NCBI GenBank assembly: GCA_002381615.1
Contig: DFWY01000148.1
Coordinates: 1 to 35,841, forward strand
Direction of reading: 5' to 3'
Length of the DNA stretch: 35,841 nt
From: Polaromonas sp. UBA4122
Lineage (GTDB): Bacteria; Pseudomonadota; Gammaproteobacteria; Burkholderiales; Burkholderiaceae_C
Numbering within the stretch: position 1 is the first letter of the stretch; each line of letters begins with the position of its first letter. A program made the position numbers and the translations under genes. Of this stretch, positions 31,943 through 35,841 are shown piece by piece. The notes below the pieces were generated by a model that ran no database searches, was not told the DNA's origin, and was given only the letters and a program-made list of their open reading frames with translations.

Positions 31943-33081
31943 AGACTGGCCACCGTCCGCCAGGCCTCGATCAAGCCATTGGCAGCGCGGCTCACTTCGT
32001 CGGGCGTCGTCATGGTGCCTACAGACAGCCGCACGGCCCCGGCCGCCCGCACAGAATCGACGCCTATCGCGGCCAATACGCCACTGACAGCGTCGTGTTC
32101 CGAATGGCAAGCCGAACCGAGCGACGCAGCGACGATCTGACTAACTTGGTCCAGCAGCCTGCGTCCGCTTGTCCCCGGAAACGATACATGGAGCGTATTG
32201 GGAAGACGCTGATCGGGGTGGCCATTGAGGATGAGACCCGGTATCGCCTCGATCAACAGGTCATGGAGTTGATCACGCAGTTCAAGCAGATGGCGGGTTG
32301 CCTGAGGCAGTCGTTCCCGCGCAAGCCGTGCCGCGACCCCAAAACCGACAATGGCCGGGACGTTCTCGGTGCCCGGTCGCAAACCGTGCTCATGGTCCGC
32401 GCCGAAACTGATGTTACGCACGAGGGTGTTCTGACGGATATACAGCGCCCCCACACCCTTGGTCGCGTAGAACTTATGCCCAGCCAGCGTGAGCAGGTCA
32501 ACGCCCAATGTGTCGACGTTGACGGGAATCTTGCCTGCCGATTGGGCCGCGTCGGTGTGCAGCAGGACGCCGCGTTCACGCGTGATGTGCGAAATCTCCT
32601 GGATCGGCTGGATGGTACCGATTTCGTTATTGGCGTGCATCACCGACACCAGCGCTGTATCGGGCCGCAGGGCTTGCACAATGTCTGGCGGCGAGACACG
32701 GCCGAAACCGTCGACAGGCACCACGGTGAGGCTCCAGCCTTCTTCCTGAAGATGCTTCGCCGGGGCCATCACCGCCGGATGCTCAATGGCACTGACGACG
32801 AGATGACGCTTCGTGTCACCGAGGGCTCGCGCGATGCCGAGCAGGGCCAGGTTGTTGGCCTCTGTGGCGCAGCCGGTGAACACAATCTCATCGCCCCGCG
32901 CACCGATCAGCGCGGCAACCTGGTTTCGTGCTTCGGCGACAGCCTGCGCGGCAAATCGTCCGAAAGGGTGCGATGACGAGGGGTTGCCGAAATGCTCACG
33001 CAGAAACGGCAGCATGGCATCGGCCACTTCCGGCGCGACCGGCGTTGTGGCGTTGTAGTCGAGGTAGATGGGTGCATTCAT
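31939..33081 (-). CDS. NifS/IscS-type cysteine desulfurase
   Basis: PLP enzyme of 380 residues that releases sulfur from cysteine as an enzyme-bound persulfide. It begins MNAPIYLDYNATTPVAPEV. His101 (SAIEHPAV) and the PLP lysine Lys203 (LAGHKFYATKGVGALY) are present, and the catalytic Cys325 sits in LGSACHSEHD near the C-terminus. The loop differs from the IscS consensus SSGSACTS, so this is not the housekeeping Fe-S enzyme; no iscU or iscA is next to it. GGAGGAA precedes ATG 33081. It overlaps the MFS gene by four bases (ATGA) and the methyltransferase gene by four bases (GTGA), so all three are one unit. Confidence 0.85.
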   Translation of the reverse strand: MNAPIYLDYNATTPVAPEVADAMLPFLREHFGNPSSSHPFGRFAAQAVAEARNQVAALIGARGDEIVFTGCATEANNLALLGIARALGDTKRHLVVSAIEHPAVMAPAKHLQEEGWSLTVVPVDGFGRVSPPDIVQALRPDTALVSVMHANNEIGTIQPIQEISHITRERGVLLHTDAAQSAGKIPVNVDTLGVDLLTLAGHKFYATKGVGALYIRQNTLVRNISFGADHEHGLRPGTENVPAIVGFGVAARLARERLPQATRHLLELRDQLHDLLIEAIPGLILNGHPDQRLPNTLHVSFPGTSGRRLLDQVSQIVAASLGSACHSEHDAVSGVLAAIGVDSVRAAGAVRLSVGTMTTPDEVSRAANGLIEAWRTVASL

Positions 33082-34259
33082 ACGGATTCCTCCAGCAGGC
33101 GCAGTCGCCGCCCGATGGCCGCTGTGGACAACAATGCCACAGCAAGCAGCGGGACGACCGAAAGGTTCAGGGTAATCCAGCCGAAGCGGTCGTACAACCA
33201 TCCGGCCGACAGTGTGGCCAGGGCGACCAGGCCAAAGACGGCAAATTCGTTGACCGCCTGCACCTTTAACTGCTCGGCGGGGAGATAGGTCTGCGTGAGC
33301 AGTGCCGTGCCGCCGATGAAGACGAAGTTCCATCCCACGCCCAGCAGGATCAGCGCGGAAAGGAAGTGAAGGAACTCAATCCCGGAGAGGGCTATCGTGA
33401 CGTGACCCAGTAGCAGAGCGAAACCGGCTCCCATGACGCGCGGCGCCCCGTAGCGCTGGACCAATGAACCGGTGAAGAAGGACGGCGCGAACATGCCAAC
33501 AACGTGCCACTGGATCACCGGCGTCCCCTCCGAGCCGGTCAGGCCACTGCCCAGCATCGCCAGCGGGGTGGCCGTCATGACCATGACCATCACGGCGTAG
33601 CCGATGGCTGAGCCCAGGATGGACGCCTGCAGCGCCGGCAGCGCCAAGAGCTGCCGTAGGGGCCGCGCCTCGCCCCCCTGGGCAACAGCGACCGGCTTCA
33701 ATCGAACCTGCGAGATCAGGGCAAGCGCGATCAGGCTGAGTGCCGCCTGGGTGAGATAGGAGCCAACAAAGGGACCACTGACCGCCCAGCCCCGTCCCCA
33801 CTGGCCGAGTTGAGGTCCCGCGAACGCGGCCAGCACGCCGCCCGCGACAACCCACGAGATCGCCCTGCTTGCGTGCTTGGGGTCAGTAGCTTCGACGGCG
33901 GCAAAACGATAGTAGTTGGCGAAGCCTTGGTAGCTGCCCAGCAGCAGATGTCCGATGGCAAAAAGCACGAATGAGCTTTTCGCCAAAGCAAGCGCGCACA
34001 AAAGGCTGCCGGTCACACCAAGGGACGCCCCGGTCAGGAACCCGGCGCGTCGTCCGTGGTGCCGCATCAGAATAGCAGCGGGTAATGATGCGAGCGCGGT
34101 GCCGATCACCATCATGGCAATCGGCAGCGTTGCGAGGCCCTTGTCTGGTGCGAGGACGGCCCCGAGAATGGCTCCGAGCGACACCGACATGACGACGACC
34201 GAAAGCATCATGGCCTGGCTGAATGCAAGCAGCAATACATTGCGTCGTCCGGTAAACAT
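33078..34259 (-). CDS. MFS transporter
   Basis: Major facilitator superfamily protein of 393 residues with twelve predicted helices and the loop motif LMRHHGRRAGFLTGA between helices 2 and 3. Other landmarks are GHLLLGSYQGFANYYRFAAVE in the fourth segment, a central loop rich in charged residues (LKPVAVAQGGEARPL), and a C-terminal basic end (IGRRLRLLEESV). The substrate is unknown. It lies in the operon between the truncated metallo-beta-lactamase gene and the cysteine desulfurase gene, whose start it overlaps by four bases. The cassette position suggests export of a sulfur-, selenium- or metalloid-related compound, as an inference. Confidence 0.75.
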   Translation of the reverse strand: MFTGRRNVLLLAFSQAMMLSVVVMSVSLGAILGAVLAPDKGLATLPIAMMVIGTALASLPAAILMRHHGRRAGFLTGASLGVTGSLLCALALAKSSFVLFAIGHLLLGSYQGFANYYRFAAVEATDPKHASRAISWVVAGGVLAAFAGPQLGQWGRGWAVSGPFVGSYLTQAALSLIALALISQVRLKPVAVAQGGEARPLRQLLALPALQASILGSAIGYAVMVMVMTATPLAMLGSGLTGSEGTPVIQWHVVGMFAPSFFTGSLVQRYGAPRVMGAGFALLLGHVTIALSGIEFLHFLSALILLGVGWNFVFIGGTALLTQTYLPAEQLKVQAVNEFAVFGLVALATLSAGWLYDRFGWITLNLSVVPLLAVALLSTAAIGRRLRLLEESV

Positions 34260-34288
34260 CGGTTGGCCTTCGGTATGCGGATAGCGAT

Positions 34289-34510
34289 TTAGTATTTCAT
34301 CGGACTGGATGCCTTGGCGGCTGCATCGAGGGCCGGGTTGATTCTTGGATGGGTCACCCCGGCTTTACGCGCTTCCTCGACAAACCATTCCTCGTCACCA
34401 GCCAGGACATCGACCGCCACCGCTTTGGCGTAACCTGCGCATCCAATAAAATAGGACAGCGAGGCTTCCCTGGTAGCGAGTTGCTTGAAAAGTAATTTCT
34501 TCGACTTGTT
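34289..34510 (-). pseudogene. N-terminal remnant of a metallo-beta-lactamase fold hydrolase
   Basis: The minus frame just after the DsrE gene reads KKLLFKQLATREASLSYFIG, CAGYAKAVAVDVLAGDEEWF and VEEARKAGV, the N-terminus of an ETHE1/MBL-type hydrolase. It then jumps to THPRINPALDAAAKASSPMKY and stops at 34289. Where the H-x-H-x-D-H zinc motif should begin, a short foreign or C-terminal piece follows instead. No start codon is present at the 5' end, which overlaps the DsrE stop region. About 70 codons remain of a roughly 230-350 residue enzyme, so it is inactive. It fits the usual order regulator - DsrE - MBL protein in sulfide-responsive operons. Confidence 0.65.
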
Positions 34511-34512
34511 TC

Positions 34513-34863
34513 TTAAAACACGAGCACCTTGTCGGCTTCGGCCGTCCAGTCAGCGAGCTGTGCGAGCGTCGAACGCTTGGGCCCGTCGATCAACTCGGCA
34601 TCTGTCAGGCCTCGCGCATCCATGCAGGTCCCGCATAGACCAACCTCACCTTGCCGGGCCACCTTGCCGAGCATGAGTTGGATGCTGTAGTAGCCCTGCG
34701 GCACCTTCTGGCCAGCCTTGCCGCAGCCGACGGCGTCGGCCAGCAGGAACAGACGCACCTGCTGCCCTTCCTTGCCGGCCAAAGCACTGGCAAGCCGCAA
34801 ACCGTTATAGGCGCGCTCATTGCCGTACGGGGCATCGTTGAGAATGAAAAGTGTGGAAGTCAT
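34513..34863 (-). CDS. DsrE-family protein
   Basis: A 116-residue cytoplasmic protein of the DsrE/YchN-like sulfur-relay fold. It begins TLFILNDAPYGNERAYNGLRLA, has Cys47 (DAVGCGKAGQ), and carries the typical late motif LCGTCMDARG with Cys77 and Cys80, followed by LADWTAEADKVLVF. Family members move persulfide sulfur between proteins. GGAGG stands seven bases before ATG 34863. It is 44 bases after the ArsR-rhodanese regulator on the same strand and is followed directly by the broken metallo-beta-lactamase gene. It is likely co-regulated by that regulator. Confidence 0.8.
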   Translation of the reverse strand: MTSTLFILNDAPYGNERAYNGLRLASALAGKEGQQVRLFLLADAVGCGKAGQKVPQGYYSIQLMLGKVARQGEVGLCGTCMDARGLTDAELIDGPKRSTLAQLADWTAEADKVLVF

Positions 34864-34907
34864 GACATATCCTCCGGGTTGAATCTGTGGGTTGAACTTT
34901 GCTTCGA

Positions 34908-35579
34908 TCAGGACTCGGCCGGCCGCTCAACCGGCATGCCAGCGGCCTGCCATTCGGCAACGCCGTCGAGAATCTTGCGCACCCGGTAGCCCTTGCCGGA
35001 GAGCAGCTTCAGGGCCTCATCGGACAGCATGCAAAACGGCCCGCGACAGTAGGCGACGATGTCGTGACCGATCGGCAACTCGGCCAATCGACGTTCAATT
35101 TCTGGCAGGGGCATGGAACGTGCATACGGCAGGTGCGCCACTTCGTACTCCTCCTGCGGCCGGACGTCGATCACTATCACCTCGCCGCGCCGCGCCTGTT
35201 CCAGCAAGTCCGACCATCCAACCTGTACCAGCTTGTCGGGAGCAGCCGCCATGCGTTGCAGGGCCATCTGCAATTCGACCAGATGTTCTTCGGCCACCAA
35301 GCGTAACGTGACCAACAGGTGTGCCACATCCTCGCCGATGAGGCGATAGACCATGTACTTGCCATCGCGCCGGCTCTCCACCAGACGGGCCTCGCGCAGC
35401 GCCTTGAGATGGGCGCTGGCCAGTTTGATGTCGATCGATAGCTCGCCAGCCAGAACCTCCACCGTTTTATCGCCCTGCGCAAGCAACTCCATCAACTCCA
35501 GCCGCTTCGGACTGGAGACGGCCTTGCCGATGCGGGCGACTTGTTCGTAAAGAAGGTCTTTAAGTGATCTCTCATTCAT
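34908..35579 (-). CDS. ArsR-family regulator fused to a rhodanese domain
   Basis: A 223-residue fusion. Residues about 10-90 are an ArsR/SmtB-type winged helix (SPKRLELMELLAQGDKTVEVLAGELSIDIKLASAHLKALREARLVESRRDGKYMVYRL). Residues about 118-215 are a rhodanese domain with active-site loop CRGPFC (Cys178, Cys183) after DIVAY. There is no CxC metal site in the helix-turn-helix part. Regulators of this build sense persulfide or sulfide through the rhodanese cysteine or control sulfur genes (established for the general class; not proven here). A palindrome 9-21 bases before the ATG at 35579 is a likely operator. It heads the sulfur-related leftward operon. Confidence 0.85.
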   Translation of the reverse strand: MNERSLKDLLYEQVARIGKAVSSPKRLELMELLAQGDKTVEVLAGELSIDIKLASAHLKALREARLVESRRDGKYMVYRLIGEDVAHLLVTLRLVAEEHLVELQMALQRMAAAPDKLVQVGWSDLLEQARRGEVIVIDVRPQEEYEVAHLPYARSMPLPEIERRLAELPIGHDIVAYCRGPFCMLSDEALKLLSGKGYRVRKILDGVAEWQAAGMPVERPAES

Positions 35580-35587
35580 TCATAAAC

Positions 35588-35600
35588 TCTAACGATTAGA
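35588..35600. promoter_or_regulatory. Candidate operator of the ArsR-rhodanese operon
   Basis: TCTAACGATTAGA is a perfect palindrome with five-base arms (TCTAA, TTAGA) and a three-base centre. It sits just before the regulator gene's start codon, where an ArsR-family repressor usually binds to control its own operon. Confidence 0.55.
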
Positions 35601-35675
35601 CGAATGTGTGTCAATAAATATCCTTATCCGGGGCCCCTCGTTTTCAGTGCAATAACTGGCGAGAGCGTTCTATTT

Positions 35676-35841
35676 GGCTCTGTCGCGTTGACAGTCAAGC
35701 CGGCCACTCGACTATGCTGAGCGCTTTGACTGAAAAGGCTTGAAACGAGATGCTGGCTACCAAAGGGATGCGTTTCCCAATCGACGTCATTCTGGTGTGC
35801 ATCCGTTGGTACGCGGCTTATCCGTTGAGCTATCGCCATCT
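35676..35841 (+). mobile_element. Left end of an IS6-family insertion sequence
   Basis: The sequence GGCTCTGTCGCGTTG at 35676 resembles the terminal inverted repeats of IS6-family elements (GGCTCTGT or GGCACTGT start), and 74 bases later a transposase opens. The element continues past the right edge, so its other end and any target duplication cannot be seen. It borders the ArsR-rhodanese operon directly. Confidence 0.65.
35750..35841 (+). CDS. IS6-family transposase, N-terminus (cut by window edge)
   Basis: Thirty codons are visible before the window ends. From ATG 35750 the frame reads MLATKGMRFPIDVILVCIRW then YAAYPLSYRHL. The segment FP.DVIL...RWY..Y.LSYR.L is the conserved N-terminal part of IS6-family (IS26-like) DDE transposases. 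ATG 35768 is an alternative start. The catalytic domain lies outside the window. Confidence 0.75.
   Translation, partial: MLATKGMRFPIDVILVCIRWYAAYPLSYRH

Noticed and set aside
35624..35839. 71-codon minus frame at the right edge
   Set aside because: It covers the IS6 end antisense to the recognisable transposase start; no motif.
1..35841. CRISPR arrays, tRNA or rRNA genes
   Set aside because: No regularly spaced identical repeats, no cloverleaf-like segment with a T-loop, and no rRNA-like sequence was recognised by eye.

Overview
The window looks like an accessory stretch of a GC-rich betaproteobacterial replicon. The best guess is Burkholderiales, close to Comamonadaceae. This rests on the style of the cyd operon (cydP-cydA-cydB-cydX-ybgE), a CadR/CadA pair of the beta/gammaproteobacterial type, and a GCTAT-N7-ATAGC palindrome of a kind I associate with Comamonadaceae intergenic DNA. 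It is a mosaic: intact operons lie between many broken genes (an integrase, a sigma-54 activator, two metallo-beta-lactamase genes, a phospholipase D tail, a recombinase, a transporter tail and an FtsH N-domain). An IS6-family element runs off the right edge. Assignments were made by reading motifs; no database search was possible.

Layout. 1-1400: a small hypothetical gene, an integrase remnant and a decayed NtrC-type regulator. 1406-4781: cytochrome bd quinol oxidase operon, followed by a broken persulfide-dioxygenase-like gene and a PaaI-type thioesterase. 5925-8194: divergent LysR regulator and YeiH-family transporter. 8436-10058: indolepyruvate/phenylpyruvate decarboxylase. 10059-11279: no confident gene, only degenerate short repeats. 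11280-17892: a methyltransferase, a MOT1-type sulfate/molybdate transporter, a P-type proton ATPase, a DUF3667 protein and a stand-alone FtsH periplasmic-domain protein. The transporter/FtsH-domain pair occurs twice, once on each side of the ATPase, and each copy is decayed in a different part. 18073-24997: an eight-gene leftward operon encoding a LolCDE-like ABC transporter, a LolA-like periplasmic protein, an outer-membrane barrel, an ABC-2 transporter, a small exported protein and a DUF4395 membrane protein. 25069-26892: Crp/Fnr regulator plus another MOT1 transporter. 27075-31098: cadR, cadA and a DMT transporter with a histidine-rich tail. 31298-35579: leftward operon of an ArsR-rhodanese regulator, a DsrE protein, a truncated metallo-beta-lactamase gene, an MFS transporter, a cysteine desulfurase and a methyltransferase. 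35676-35841: IS6-family end.

How the parts may work together. Three themes recur. One is respiratory and ion homeostasis under stress (cytochrome bd, proton ATPase, Cd/Zn/Pb efflux). The second is sulfur chemistry (YeiH, MOT1 transporters, rhodanese regulator, DsrE, cysteine desulfurase, remnants of persulfide-dioxygenase-like genes). The third is envelope traffic by the eight-gene Lol-like cassette, which is the best candidate here for a poorly described system. The functional links between blocks are inference from neighbourhood only.
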